From Lytechinus pictus (taxonomy: Eukaryota; Echinodermata; Echinoidea; Temnopleuroida; Toxopneustidae), in NCBI RefSeq assembly GCF_037042905.1, contig NC_087249.1:50250901-50314900 (forward strand): 64,000 nucleotides of DNA, in the 5' to 3' direction. Made by a program: the position numbers and the translations under genes. Positions 10,254 to 20,285 of the stretch are shown piece after piece. Within the stretch, counting starts at the first letter, position 1, and every line of letters begins with the position of its first letter. The notes under the pieces were generated by a model that saw only the letters and a program-made list of their open reading frames with translations, was not told the DNA's origin and ran no database searches.

Positions 10254-13200
10254 TTATTGCTTACAAAAGGGACAAAAGTATTTATCAATTATCATCCCTT
10301 CACCTGGGGTAACATTAACACAATGGCCATGAAACCATTCGTCGCAGCCGTCGCACTGAATCATAAATAAACCGTCGTCGGGCTGTTTACAAAAACAATA
10401 TAATTCCTTGTCTTTCCTCGCCTCGGGCGGAGCACTCTGGTCAGTGCATTTCTTCAGCTTGTCGTGATTCACCACAAATACTTTATTGCGGTAAATCACT
10501 CTGTATAGATAAGGCGTAAATCTCTTAAGGATCACAGCGGGTCCTTTCCAAGGAGAGAGCAATTTCTTACTTTTTCCCTTGGGGACTGCTAAATCCAAGA
10601 GATAGACCTTGTCTCCTACTTCAAACTGACGTACATGCACCTTGATGTCATAATCCCTCTTCATTCGTTCCTGAGTCGAACGTAAAGTATTTCTTGCGGT
10701 TTCATGAGCCCGATGCAGTGCCTCGGTTAATTCAGAGGAATATTCATCTGACATCTTGGGCTCAGAAACAGGAAGGGGGTATATGAGATCAGACGGAACA
10801 TTGATCTCCCTACCTAACATTAAACGGTTAGGAGTGAAACCTGTGCTCCGATTAACCGTTGACCTGATCGCACCTGCGATCTGGGCTAAATGCTTGTCCC
10901 ATTGACTTTGAGAGCTACCAATATAACACCTGACCGCGTCCATAATGGTGCGGTTATAGCGCTCCACTTGTCCATTGGATGACGGTCGATAGGGTGTTGT
11001 TTTGGCTTTGTGTATCTGCATAAGTGTACACAAATTAGTGAAGAGTTTACTCTCAAAATTCCTACCTTGATCCGTAAAAATTTGAAACGGATACCCAAAC
11101 CTACAGAAGAACTGAGTCACAGCTGCATGAGCTGTAGTTTCCGCGGTTTGAGAAGGCAGAGGAACGCATTCTACCCACTTGGTAAACTGATCCACCATGA
11201 CTAGGATGTGCTCATTCCCATTAGAGGTTTTAGGAAGTGGACCCATGAAATCCAGATGAACCCTCTCCATAGGAGAACCGGCATGATATTTGATAAGAGG
11301 ATGTTTACCATGTCTAACGGATTTTTTATTCCGATTACAAGAAGAACATCCTCTTATATAATTTTGGATGTCTTTTGTCATCCCATACCAAAAATATCTA
11401 ACTCTTATCTTACTTTTAGTACGGTTAATGCCTGCATGACCGGCTGAGGGCACATCATGATTTAATCGGATCACCTCCTCTTTCAAGGAATCAGGAATAA
11501 CTAATTGAACTTGGGATTCATCTTCTTGATCTCGTTTCCAAATCAAACCATCCTTAACAAAAAATAATTTCTTATTGGTCCATAAAAATTTACTGGCGGG
11601 GTCCAGTAACATAAGAACTCCTTTATCTATGGAGTCGTCGGAAGTAATCCATCCAAATAAACGAACTAAACGGTCATCTGATTTTTGTTTTTCATGCATA
11701 AAATCAGCCGATGAGAAATCCTCCTCGGACACATTAACTGCATTAATTGAAACCCCATCAATTGAAATAACAGACGTATCTTGGTTGACGGAAACTTCCA
11801 TGTGACTTAAATTATATGAACAATTTGAATCATTTAATTGGACCTTTGATACTTGATCTGATTTGGAAGCGGTATCAACGGAAGATTTATATGATAAAGG
11901 AACAACATCGTCCACGACCTCAACAAAATGCGACCAATTTTTGTGGGCGCGCTGACAATAAGGACACCCACCACAGGGGAGATCTTCAGGTCGGACGCCT
12001 AAATGATAATATTTACAAAAATTTGACGCCCCAGGCACCCGCGATAACGCATCTGCATTTTTGTGAGCTTTGCCAGGTCGATGCTCAACTACCATATCAT
12101 ACTGACCCAATTCTTCGAGCCAGCGAGCCAGTTGGCCTTGCGGCTCCTTGAAGTTGAGCAACCACAGTAAGCTCCCATGATCTGTTCTTACTGTGAACCG
12201 CTTACCCAGCAGATAGTGCCTGTACTGGCGAGTGAACTTAATAATAGCCAACAATTCTCTTCTAGTGACACAATACCTCCGCTGCTCAGGAGAAAGGGAC
12301 AAACTTGCATAAGCTATAACCCTCTCCTGGCCATCTTGCAACTGAATTAATTCAGCACCGATAGCAGTTGCTGAGGCATCTGTGTCTAAGATAAACGGGT
12401 CTGTTGAATTGGGAAGAGTTAAGACAGGGGCTGATGTCATCAACTTTTTAATTTCATCGAATGCCTCTTGATGTTCTGCATTCCAACGAAATTCATTTTT
12501 GCCGGTAAGGCCATATAGTGTGGTCATAACCCGAGCACAATTCTTAAGGAACAATCGATGATAATTCACCAAGCCTAGGAACCGCTCGACCTCCTTGGTG
12601 TTGGTAGGAGTGGGCCATTCCTTAACTGCTTTGATATGTTCCTCTCTAAGAGAGATACCAGAAGAATCAACTTCCCTGCCTAGGAACTCAATCTTCCTCT
12701 GGAACAAAGCGCATTTTTTAGGTTTGAGCTTGAGCCCATGAACTTTAAAACGCGAGAGAACCTGGCGTAGATTCTCAACATGATCCGGAAAGGAAGTTCC
12801 CAAAACTACGACATCATCCAGGAATGCGAGTGCAATATCCCAATTTAACCCCCTAAGAATCAAATTGATTACTCTTGAGAAAGTTGCTGGAGCATTGCAC
12901 AGACCGAAACCCATACGAACAAATTCATACAGCCCATGTTTAGTAATAAAAGCTGTTTTGTTACGGTCCGCTTTCCTAAGTTTAATCTGCCAGTATGCGG
13001 AATTGGCGTCTAATTTAGAAAACCAGGAGTTGCCTCCTAGAGTATCTAGACACTCCTCAATACATGGGAGGGGATATACGTCCTTTTTGGTGACATTGTT
13101 TAATTTCCTATAATCAATACACCAACGGACTCCACCATCTTTCTTTCGAACCAGTACTGGAGGAGATGCCCATTCCGATACTGAGGGTTGAATTACCCCT

Positions 13201-14549
13201 GCAGTAAGCATCTTGTTGAGATGCTCCTTTTCTTCTAGAACAAAATTCATAGGCGTCCTTCGCATTTTTTGTTTAATTGCTTGAGCATCCCCAGTGTCAA
13301 TTTGATGCTCAATTTCAGTGAAGTTCCCCAGATCAAAGTCTGTCTTTGCAAAAACTTCTCCATATTCTATAAGTAATTCCCTAAGAATGTTTCTTTCATG
13401 ATCTATAAGATGTTGGGAAGAAAGCTTATACAAATCCTGGAGATGAGACGGAATTTCCTGACCAGATAATTCGGTTGGTTTGATGTTTTCATTACCAATA
13501 ACCTTACATATTTTGGGGTCAATAGATGGCGCTTCTTGAGCTTCACCTACAATTCGATCTTTTTCCCAATGTATTTTCTGATCAGTAGGATTTATGACCT
13601 GAAATTCTATGTCATCATAAGTATTCTGCAAAGTCCGAGGACTCAAACTATGGGAATCAACATGAGGCTCAACTAAAAATTGCGAAAGACGTTCCTTAAT
13701 CCTACATGACACCTTTGATACTGACCTTGGAGGAATAGTAACTGAATCCTTAACATAAACAGGGACTTTTGAATGCTGCATTTCTCCAAAGATCATGGGG
13801 AAATCCATACCATGGAAGGATAGATTAAAATTAGGCAAATCTATTTTAGCTTGGTGCTTATTCAACAGATCTAAACCCAACAACATATCATCCTCAATGG
13901 GGGCAACATAGATATTATCCTCAAAAGTAAAATTACCTATTGTCATAGTTACAGGACCCACTATCATCCCACTCAATTTCATGTTACGTCCCGCTGTATT
14001 AAGCGTAACAGGTCTCAACACAGGTGGCTTAGGATCTAAGGACCTATAAACTTCATCAGACAAGATAGTAACCTCTGCTGCCGTATCGATCACAGCGCTG
14101 AGCTTACAGTCAACAACCTTAAGACCAACCGTGAAAGTTGATGTACTACGAAGTCGACAGACAACCATATCCTCTGGCTGACTTCTCTCCGCTTGAGCAT
14201 CTCCCTTCGTTAGATCACTAAGAGAAGGGGGAGGCCAAGGTGGGAGAAGCCAAGGACATTCGAGTTGCTCGACTGTCCCTGGAAATGCTTCGGATCCTTG
14301 TCCGCAGAACGAACCCTCAACTTCATACGCTGAAGGGCTCGACTTCTTTGAACTGGATGTTGACATTCCAGGAGAAGGAGATTTCTCTCCTCTCAGGCTG
14401 CCTTCCAAAGGATCCGCCATGTGAGTATGTTCAGATGACTCTGAACATGATGACTCTCCTAAACTATTATCAGGAGAATCACCCCTACACTGGCTCTCCT
14501 GCATGGGGTTCAGGGCTGAGCCTCCTCCGCTGACCCCAAATCGTTTCCC
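10254..14549 (-). CDS. pol: Retrotransposon Pol: protease, RT, RNase H, integrase, PHD finger
   Basis: The frame is entered by -1 frameshifting from gag. The only upstream 'start' at 14588 is a TTG inside gag, so it is not a real initiation codon; residue numbers below count from 14588. Protease: VIDTAAEVT (D168; DTA rather than the usual DTG) and LLGLD. Reverse transcriptase: KLDANSAYWQI (D526) and FLDD (D591, D592). RNase H: D735, E778, D803, D846. Integrase: HHCC zinc site (H1044, H1051, C1081, C1084) and DDE core LDFMGP (D1113), TDQGRNF (D1173), NGQVERYNR (E1209), then a GPY/F-like tail with SPWKGPAV. Residues 1398-1442 are a C4HC3 PHD finger (C1398, C1400, C1412, C1415, H1420, C1423, C1439, C1442) with W1418. 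An extra CGGCPYC cluster lies between RNase H and integrase. All catalytic residues are present, so the enzyme looks intact. Confidence 0.97.
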   Translation of the reverse strand, partial: GKRFGVSGGGSALNPMQESQCRGDSPDNSLGESSCSESSEHTHMADPLEGSLRGEKSPSPGMSTSSSKKSSPSAYEVEGSFCGQGSEAFPGTVEQLECPWLLPPWPPPSLSDLTKGDAQAERSQPEDMVVCRLRSTSTFTVGLKVVDCKLSAVIDTAAEVTILSDEVYRSLDPKPPVLRPVTLNTAGRNMKLSGMIVGPVTMTIGNFTFEDNIYVAPIEDDMLLGLDLLNKHQAKIDLPNFNLSFHGMDFPMIFGEMQHSKVPVYVKDSVTIPPRSVSKVSCRIKERLSQFLVEPHVDSHSLSPRTLQNTYDDIEFQVINPTDQKIHWEKDRIVGEAQEAPSIDPKICKVIGNENIKPTELSGQEIPSHLQDLYKLSSQHLIDHERNILRELLIEYGEVFAKTDFDLGNFTEIEHQIDTGDAQAIKQKMRRTPMNFVLEEKEHLNKMLTAGVIQPSVSEWASPPVLVRKKDGGVRWCIDYRKLNNVTKKDVYPLPCIEECLDTLGGNSWFSKLDANSAYWQIKLRKADRNKTAFITKHGLYEFVRMGFGLCNAPATFSRVINLILRGLNWDIALAFLDDVVVLGTSFPDHVENLRQVLSRFKVHGLKLKPKKCALFQRKIEFLGREVDSSGISLREEHIKAVKEWPTPTNTKEVERFLGLVNYHRLFLKNCARVMTTLYGLTGKNEFRWNAEHQEAFDEIKKLMTSAPVLTLPNSTDPFILDTDASATAIGAELIQLQDGQERVIAYASLSLSPEQRRYCVTRRELLAIIKFTRQYRHYLLGKRFTVRTDHGSLLWLLNFKEPQGQLARWLEELGQYDMVVEHRPGKAHKNADALSRVPGASNFCKYYHLGVRPEDLPCGGCPYCQRAHKNWSHFVEVVDDVVPLSYKSSVDTASKSDQVSKVQLNDSNCSYNLSHMEVSVNQDTSVISIDGVSINAVNVSEEDFSSADFMHEKQKSDDRLVRLFGWITSDDSIDKGVLMLLDPASKFLWTNKKLFFVKDGLIWKRDQEDESQVQLVIPDSLKEEVIRLNHDVPSAGHAGINRTKSKIRVRYFWYGMTKDIQNYIRGCSSCNRNKKSVRHGKHPLIKYHAGSPMERVHLDFMGPLPKTSNGNEHILVMVDQFTKWVECVPLPSQTAETTAHAAVTQFFCRFGYPFQIFTDQGRNFESKLFTNLCTLMQIHKAKTTPYRPSSNGQVERYNRTIMDAVRCYIGSSQSQWDKHLAQIAGAIRSTVNRSTGFTPNRLMLGREINVPSDLIYPLPVSEPKMSDEYSSELTEALHRAHETARNTLRSTQERMKRDYDIKVHVRQFEVGDKVYLLDLAVPKGKSKKLLSPWKGPAVILKRFTPYLYRVIYRNKVFVVNHDKLKKCTDQSAPPEARKDKELYCFCKQPDDGLFMIQCDGCDEWFHGHCVNVTPGEGMIIDKYFCPFCKQ
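10257..10400 (-). other. PHD finger at the C terminus of integrase
   Basis: Spacing C-x1-C-x11-C-x2-C-x4-H-x2-C-x15-C-x2-C fits the PHD family. The core CDGCDEWFHGHC resembles the H3K4me3-reading fingers of the PHF2/PHF8/CFP1 type, where the Trp forms the aromatic cage. In chromoviruses a chromodomain occupies this place. A role in steering integration to active promoters is inferred from that parallel. Confidence 0.88.
14505..14549 (-). promoter_or_regulatory. Programmed -1 ribosomal frameshift signal, gag to pol
   Basis: The heptamer G GGA AAC (14549-14543) lies in the gag frame as X XXY YYZ. After a 5-nt spacer (GATTT), GGGGTCAG (14537-14530) can pair with CTGAACCCC (14513-14505), with one bulged A. 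Slipping back by one gives GGG AAA CGA, exactly the pol frame. The gag stop TGA (14512-14510) lies inside the stem. Confidence 0.9.
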
Positions 14550-16006
14550 TCCACTGGAGAGGCAAACGACACAGACTTCTCTGGGCAATCTTTCATGAAG
14601 TGCCCAAATTTACTACACTTGAAACATGCTCCGCTAGGAGTCCTCATGGGAGACCTAGATGGAGATCTCATGTTTCGATCGAATGAACGTCCTGGTGAAG
14701 GAGAACGCGCACGTCTACTTAGCCCTTGGATAGAATTAGCTAACCCCTGGACTGTGGACTGTAAGGACTTTATTTGTGCCTCAAGTGAAGATTGAAGGTT
14801 ATCAACCTTCTTCTCAATACTAGACACTCGGTCCTCCAGTTTGTCCAAGCGAGACGGCTGTGTATTAGAGGTACGCCCAGAACCACCCATACGGCTGATC
14901 CTAGGATCCTCCTCACCATTGTCAGGTGATACCTGACGGACATCTTTTCGCGATCTCCCATAAATTGCTTTATGGGTATGCTGAAACCATTGTACGCGAT
15001 CAATGGCTTCGTCCAAATTGTGCGGACGCGAGTTAAGAGCGTACTGACCTGCTTCGCGATCTAACAAGCCCTGGCAGAATTTTTGCACTATTTGTTTATC
15101 CACATGTTTTTCGGACAACTCTGGGAAAGCGCGCGTCGCAAAGGCTAGAACGCGATTAGCCCATTCCATCTCATTTTCAGTCGCTGCCTGCTTCGCGAAA
15201 TTGAATTGCAATTGTGCAACTTCCGGCAGTTCTCTTGGAGCAAATCTTCGCTCCAACTTATACACTAAATCCCCGAAACTAAGGCGTTTACCGCGGCTGA
15301 TAAGATCGTAATATTCGCTCGCGTTTCCCTCTAGACACCAACACAGTTGGTTGCGCCTCTGATCTTCGTTCCAACCACTCTCGTCGGCATAAAGTTCGAA
15401 CTTCTTAATAAAGGCATGCCAACTCCCCTTTCCATCGTAGGTCACTGCTTTGGGCGGCAAGAAAACTCGCGATCCAGCATTCCCATTGTAAGGCCTGTGG
15501 GAATAGTGACCTCGATCCACGGGCGGAGGTGATTGATGTCTCTGAGACATATGAGATGGGGGTGGAGACCCATAACTAGGCGCGCCCCTGGCACTCCCCC
15601 CTGTCAATGTTGCAAACATCGCGTCCATTCTTGTCTTTAACTCTTCAAATTGTGACGCTACAAACTCATTGCTGTCGGACATCCTAACATTCGCGTTTGG
15701 ATATAGTTCGGGGTTTTGCGCAAGGAAAGTTTTGTTTTCCTTGCGTGCTTCCTCGACTGGGTTCATGTTTCTTTCTGCCATACTCGTACCTAATGGCAAT
15801 CGATCAAGAGGAGAAGAAACGGAAAAATCTATTAAGGGTTCTATAACTGAAAAGTTCCTGATATATGAAATACTTTGTAATAATTCAGGAGTTAAAATAC
15901 CATGTTCCCTCCTCAAATTAATGATACGTAATGCCAATGCCTCCCCAATTCCTGGAAGCGTTAGTAAATCGTCAACTTCACAATTTTGAATTTGGACCTT
16001 GTCCAT
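14510..16006 (-). CDS. gag: Retrotransposon Gag with N-terminal helix-hairpin-helix
   Basis: 498 residues, starting at a true ATG (16006-16004). Residues 1-45 contain LLTLPGIGEALALRIINL, the hairpin and helices of a ComEA-like helix-hairpin-helix DNA-binding motif. Residues of roughly 195-350 match the retrotransposon gag capsid-type domain (FIKKFELYA, LCWCLEGNASEYY, QKFCQGL). Residues 386-433 are a heptad-patterned coiled coil, followed by an Arg/Ser/Pro-rich stretch. A CCHC knuckle CFKCSKFGHFMKDC (C461, C464, H469, C474) binds nucleic acid. Gag forms the virus-like particle and packages the RNA. The HhH at the N terminus is not a usual Gag part. The stop lies inside the frameshift stem. Confidence 0.96.
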   Translation of the reverse strand: MDKVQIQNCEVDDLLTLPGIGEALALRIINLRREHGILTPELLQSISYIRNFSVIEPLIDFSVSSPLDRLPLGTSMAERNMNPVEEARKENKTFLAQNPELYPNANVRMSDSNEFVASQFEELKTRMDAMFATLTGGSARGAPSYGSPPPSHMSQRHQSPPPVDRGHYSHRPYNGNAGSRVFLPPKAVTYDGKGSWHAFIKKFELYADESGWNEDQRRNQLCWCLEGNASEYYDLISRGKRLSFGDLVYKLERRFAPRELPEVAQLQFNFAKQAATENEMEWANRVLAFATRAFPELSEKHVDKQIVQKFCQGLLDREAGQYALNSRPHNLDEAIDRVQWFQHTHKAIYGRSRKDVRQVSPDNGEEDPRISRMGGSGRTSNTQPSRLDKLEDRVSSIEKKVDNLQSSLEAQIKSLQSTVQGLANSIQGLSRRARSPSPGRSFDRNMRSPSRSPMRTPSGACFKCSKFGHFMKDCPEKSVSFASPVEGNDLGSAEEAQP

Positions 16007-16803
16007 AAATGAAGCTCAAAATTAATGACCAAAAACCCAAATATCCTATATGTTGAATTGATAAGATCCTAAAATGATTTAATTTTAAGGACCCTAGAAT
16101 AAATTTGAGAGCGAAGTCTGGAAATGAATATGAAAAAATATCTTCAGAGCTAAGGACTTCTTTTAAAGAAATCACAGCCCTGACTAGGAAGCTCGTTATA
16201 GAACGTTAGGTCCCTAGCTAAGAAATAATCAATAGTCAATGTATCCAATGACCAAGCAACCCAAGATCTATTCTCAATCCAAACACAACAATCCAAAGAG
16301 AATTTATAAAAGAATGGGATTATTCTTTACCAAAAAGGAATTGGAAATAAATCAATCACTGATAAGGCCTCTCTTAAATAACCTCACAACAACACGTAAC
16401 TTTTGACTTCTTCCCTATATTTATTATTTTATTTATTCTTCAACCACTCTCGGTTGTTTCTTTTTTTTTTTTTTTTTTTTTTTTTCAAGGGAAGAAATCG
16501 CAACACGCCACAACAAAAAAAAAACTCACTGCACTCAATGCCCTAACAATGTCGCAATTGTATAAGAAAAAATAAGCAATCTCTGCTCCGTAAAGTGGAT
16601 CCAAAATCCAACGATCCTGAAAAAAAAATTTGTATCAAAAAAAATTTTTTTTTTTTTCTTTTTAGGGCCTATACCAAATAATTATCTCAGATTGACTGTC
16701 TGAAAAGTTCACCAAAAAGTCAAAATATTATCTCGTGTATTCTATCTTTCTTTCTCTTTATTTCTTATTTTAAATCTTTACTTTTTATTCTCAATTTATC
16801 TAT

Positions 16804-16839
<36 letters not shown>

Positions 16840-17582
16840 ACTTCCACTTGTCGGCGTGTACTTAAAAGTTATTAATCCACGACGGAAATGACAAACCGAC
16901 AACGAATCGCGTTATCGACTATAAAAAAATAACCAGCAGCTTATTTTGCTAGTTGGCAGAAAGGCAGCATAAAATATAATCCGATGCAAACTCCAAATGC
17001 CGATATGCGAACAAGTCAGCAAAATTTTGTCCAGCTGACAAACTGACCGCAAGAAATATAGAGCAAAAAATATATCAATCACAATATTTGCTCAAGTGAA
17101 AATAGATTTCTTCTTCTTCTTATTTTTTTTTTTTTTTTTTTCAAGAAAAATTGTGCAAATGCAGCACAAAATTCAGAATTTCAGATATAATCCAAAATAT
17201 AAAGAAAAAACAATATGAGTCTGCAATGCAAGACTAGTCTGTATTCACACCCGGAATATATTTGCAAACCAATTTTAATTATATTATCAATATTTATATT
17301 CACAAAAAATAATAAACCGTTCGTGCTAATTCTCTATCACGACGGGATTGAAATTCACATTAAAAAACAAAATGTCTGCTAAACGAGACTACACCGGAAG
17401 GACGTCACGTAAAACAAAATGGCGACCTCCACAAAACAAAATGGCTGCCCGCACGGCACGGAAAAAAAATTTTCTTGTGCGAGAACACGTGCAATCAAAA
17501 TTGACGGCAAATGCCGAAAATGACGCTAAAATATCCGAAATACGAAAAAATATCGAAAATTAAATAAGGCTTGCGCAGCATT
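16007..17582 (-). other. Retrotransposon leader (5' untranslated region)
   Basis: About 1.6 kb between the primer site and gag, with several T/A homopolymers (on the + strand T runs at 16461-16485, 16809-16835 and 17126-17142). Near 17380-17450 on the minus strand the motif GCCATTTTGTTTT occurs twice, 40 bp apart. No ORF of note is on the coding strand. The region must contain any splice donor for the third ORF and the packaging signal, neither of which I could pinpoint. Confidence 0.7.
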
Positions 17583-17600
17583 CGAAGATTCGCAGCGCCA
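17583..17600 (-). promoter_or_regulatory. Candidate tRNA primer-binding site
   Basis: On the minus strand TGGCGCTGCGAATCTTCG begins two bases after the LTR end. TGG is the complement of the tRNA 3' CCA. The site would pair with a tRNA ending CGCAGCGCCA; I cannot name that tRNA without a tRNA set. Confidence 0.7.
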
Positions 17601-17602
17601 AA

Positions 17603-18081
17603 TGAAGAGTTTGTGTACTCTTCATGAAAGAAATAGAATGATTTTGAAGAAGAATTCAAGGTTCAAGTTATACACACTGACACACAAATAGAGAGAAGCA
17701 AAGTGAGACGAGAGTCACGACAGAAGGAAGAGGAAAATATAACATAAACTCTTTATACTCACAAAGAGTACGTCGCCACCCGGGACATCGCCGGCGAACA
17801 GGTACAGTCAGGTGAACAGGCACTTGATAGATTGAGTAGATGCAATGGATGAAAGATGAAAGTGGCAGGAAATCCCCAGATCCAGAGCAGCACAGTACAT
17901 ATAAGTTGTAACTTGATGCTGCCCAGATCCAAGAATGGCGGACCTTGGCAGATACACCGTATACGGGCTGCAGGGGTCGCACGCAATACGCGCGTGTGCA
18001 AACGTGTGCACGCGCACACGTAAGTGAGACCCGTCAGCCCAAAGAGGATGGATATCAAAGAGACGACACAAATTTACAACA
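17603..18081 (-). repeat. 5' LTR
   Basis: 479 bp, one mismatch to the other LTR. On the minus strand TATAAAG at 17757-17751, about 325 nt into the LTR, is a reasonable TATA box for the genomic transcript. Confidence 0.97.
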
Positions 18082-18983
18082 CCAGGCTGAAATGATTAAG
18101 AGGTCGACAGTCGCTGAACACATGAAAACAACCACCCAAGTTCGCAAACTGAAGCCACCCATTCTTTTTTTTAGACAACCTGTCATATTTGGGTCCCGCC
18201 TTGACTTCTACATAGACCTACCAATTGGTGCAACTTTTTTGGGTAGTATTATTAAAGCGTAAGCACTTCACGAAGGACCAGTCGTATAGACCACATTGCA
18301 AATAATAGATACAGTAGTATATAAAGAAGGAAGTCAAATGTCTCTCTAAAGCAGCTGATATTTTCCACAAGACAGATATCAAGTCACCATTCCACGTAGA
18401 CAAGTTTTTAGACCTACGAGTTAAAAAGATATGCATGGATGCACGAATCCCGGGACGAATCCTCACATGGGCGGACAACACAACACAACGCCGAAACGTT
18501 GAGACGATTAGTGTCCAAAACATAAAAAGCAAGAAAGGCTGTTTGCATGAATGGCTTAAACCTAAGTTTTGTTGTCATTCAGAGAGGCTGTCTTCTCTTT
18601 TTTCTCGGCCACAGAATAACGTAGAGACAGTCATTACTCTTGTTATATTGGAACGATGAGGGTATCATCTATTCAATATGTTCAATGGCTTCAATTAGGC
18701 TTCAACAATATTGTTTTTTCGTATGAGAAAAAATTGCACTAGGAAGATAGCGAAATATAGGTAGGATAAATCTGATTGTTTACCTGCTTGGAACAACTTG
18801 CCACCTGATATACACGCAATAACATCAGTTCATTCCTTTGAAAGGCATTGTAGGCTTTTTACTCTTTTTAGCTTGAAATTTTCCTGTTGTTGTTTTTTGT
18901 AATGTAATGATATATATTTTTGCGTAAGTATATGCGTGTGTCGGGGATGTGTGTGCGTGTGTACGGATGTTTATGCGTAAATG
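18082..18983. other. No gene recognised
   Basis: The right flank of the retrotransposon begins with its duplication CCAG. A 74-codon + strand frame at 18435-18659 and a 104-codon minus frame at 18218-18532 overlap each other; neither shows a recognisable domain or splice structure. The stretch may be an old transposon remnant. Confidence 0.4.
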
Positions 18984-19262
18984 TGGGGGCGTCGTGGTCT
19001 AGTGGTTCTGACTCTCGCCTTTCAAACAGGGGGTCGTGAGTTCGAATCCTAGCCATGGCGTGTTTTCCTTCAGCAAGAAATTCATCCACACTGTGCTGCA
19101 CTCGACCCAGGTGAGGTAAATGGGTACCGACAGGAAGTATTTCCTCAAACAGCTGTGCGCACCAGAATCGGTAGACTAGCTTATAGCCGGGGTAATATAG
19201 CAGCACCTTGAGCACCTAGCAAGGTAGATTCGTGCGCTATACAAATCCTATATTATTATTTT
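18984..19262 (+). mobile_element. tRNA-derived SINE, copy 1
   Basis: The 5' part is tRNA-like: box A TGGTCTAGTGG and box B GGTTCGAATCC-like (GAGTTCGAATCC). A tRNA-unrelated body follows (CGACCCAGGTGAGG, AGCCGGGGTAA, GAGCACCTAGCAAGG), ending GCGCTATACAAATCC and an ATT-repeat tail. A second, internally deleted copy lies at 42974-43195. Confidence 0.85.
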
Positions 19263-19375
19263 ATTATTATTATAACATTTATGTCTAATTTTTGTTTTGT
19301 ACTCGATAGTATGTATTATTTTAGTCTTTACTTTTTGTTCTCTATTTTCATTGTTTTTATCTATGCAATCAGGGC

Positions 19376-19795
19376 CTCTTGGCAGAACAATGCCCATTAT
19401 TAAAATGGTTACTCTGTACAAAGAAGACCAAATTATGAATAAATAAATGAATGAATAAATAAATAGATAAAATAATAAATGAATGAATATGTAAATGAAT
19501 AAATGAATAGATAGATAAATAAATAAATAAATAAATAGATAAATAAATGAATAAATAAATAAATAAAATAAATAAACGACCGGCAGAACAATACCCAGTA
19601 TTGAAATGGGTATTGTTCTGCCGGTCGTTTATTTCATTTATTTAAATAAATTAATAAATTAATAAATGAATAAAATAAATTTTCGACCGGCAGAACAATA
19701 CCCGGTATTGAAAGTGATACCCTGTACACAGAAGACCGAATAAGTAAATAAGTAAATGAATGAATGAATAAATAAAAAGATACATAAATTAACGA
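19376..19795. repeat. LINE-like 3' tails with AAAT repeats and a perfect hairpin
   Basis: The segment GGCAGAACAATGCCCATTAT with GTACA-AGAAGACC and an (AATAAATG)n tail occurs at 19379, and related copies lie near 19580 and 19686. Between the first two, 19570-19597 and 19607-19634 form a perfect 28-bp inverted repeat with a 9-base loop. Several 3' ends of one retroposon family inserted into each other's tails would explain this. Confidence 0.65.
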
Positions 19796-20097
19796 TCGTC
19801 TTGACGGCTGGTGGTCTTTTCGTTCAAACATTTTTTTTCGGAAAGAGACCATTCTGTAATGACGAACCACTATTATTTGATGAATATATTTCATTATCCG
19901 ATTACACATTTGTAAAACCAATGCAGACTAAATTGTACAGGTAAAACACACGTTTTGTTTGAAGTCTTGTTAAATTCCACAGTTCATTTGGCCTGACCTA
20001 AAGGTGACCTTTGTGTGTGTTTTTTCATTAACCTTTGTATGTACATCATTTGACAGATTATCAAACACATATATGCCACATTGTTTTATTTCGTATT

Positions 20098-20285
20098 AGT
20101 ATTTATTAAATCCATACAGTTCAAATCATATGAGTAATGATACATTGTAAATGTTGCAATATTATCGAGAAAAAAAACACCGTTCATAAAGGCAAATAAT
20201 TATTCATAGTACAGAAAATATTGTCCAGAAATCATAGCACTTGACATATTCATATTTACAGGCGGTTAATTTAAAATAAAGAACG
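20098..20285 (-). repeat. Interspersed repeat, copy 2
   Basis: Aligns with 4917-5115 (see there). Family unknown. Confidence 0.5.

Larger units (their letters stand above)
6071..18081 (-). mobile_element. Complete young Ty3/gypsy-type LTR retrotransposon with TatD ORF
   Basis: The whole element is 12,011 bp on the minus strand: 5' LTR 18081-17603, candidate tRNA primer site 17600-17583, long leader, gag 16006-14510, frameshift signal, pol to 10254, splice acceptor, third ORF to 7908, 3' UTR, polypurine tract 6557-6550, 3' LTR 6549-6071. The order protease-RT-RNase H-integrase places it in Metaviridae (Ty3/gypsy). All ORFs are open, the LTRs differ at one position, and the target duplication is intact, so the insertion is recent and the copy may be functional. 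At 12 kb it is much longer than most gypsy elements because of the leader, the third ORF and the 3' UTR. Confidence 0.97.

Noticed and set aside
7989..15989. Many + strand frames of 60-122 codons across the retrotransposon
   Set aside because: They lie opposite gag, pol and the TatD ORF and have no domains; they are shadows of the coding strand.
18984..19062. A functional tRNA gene
   Set aside because: Internal promoter boxes are present but the stems do not close well, a SINE body and ATT tail follow, and a second copy has the same body.
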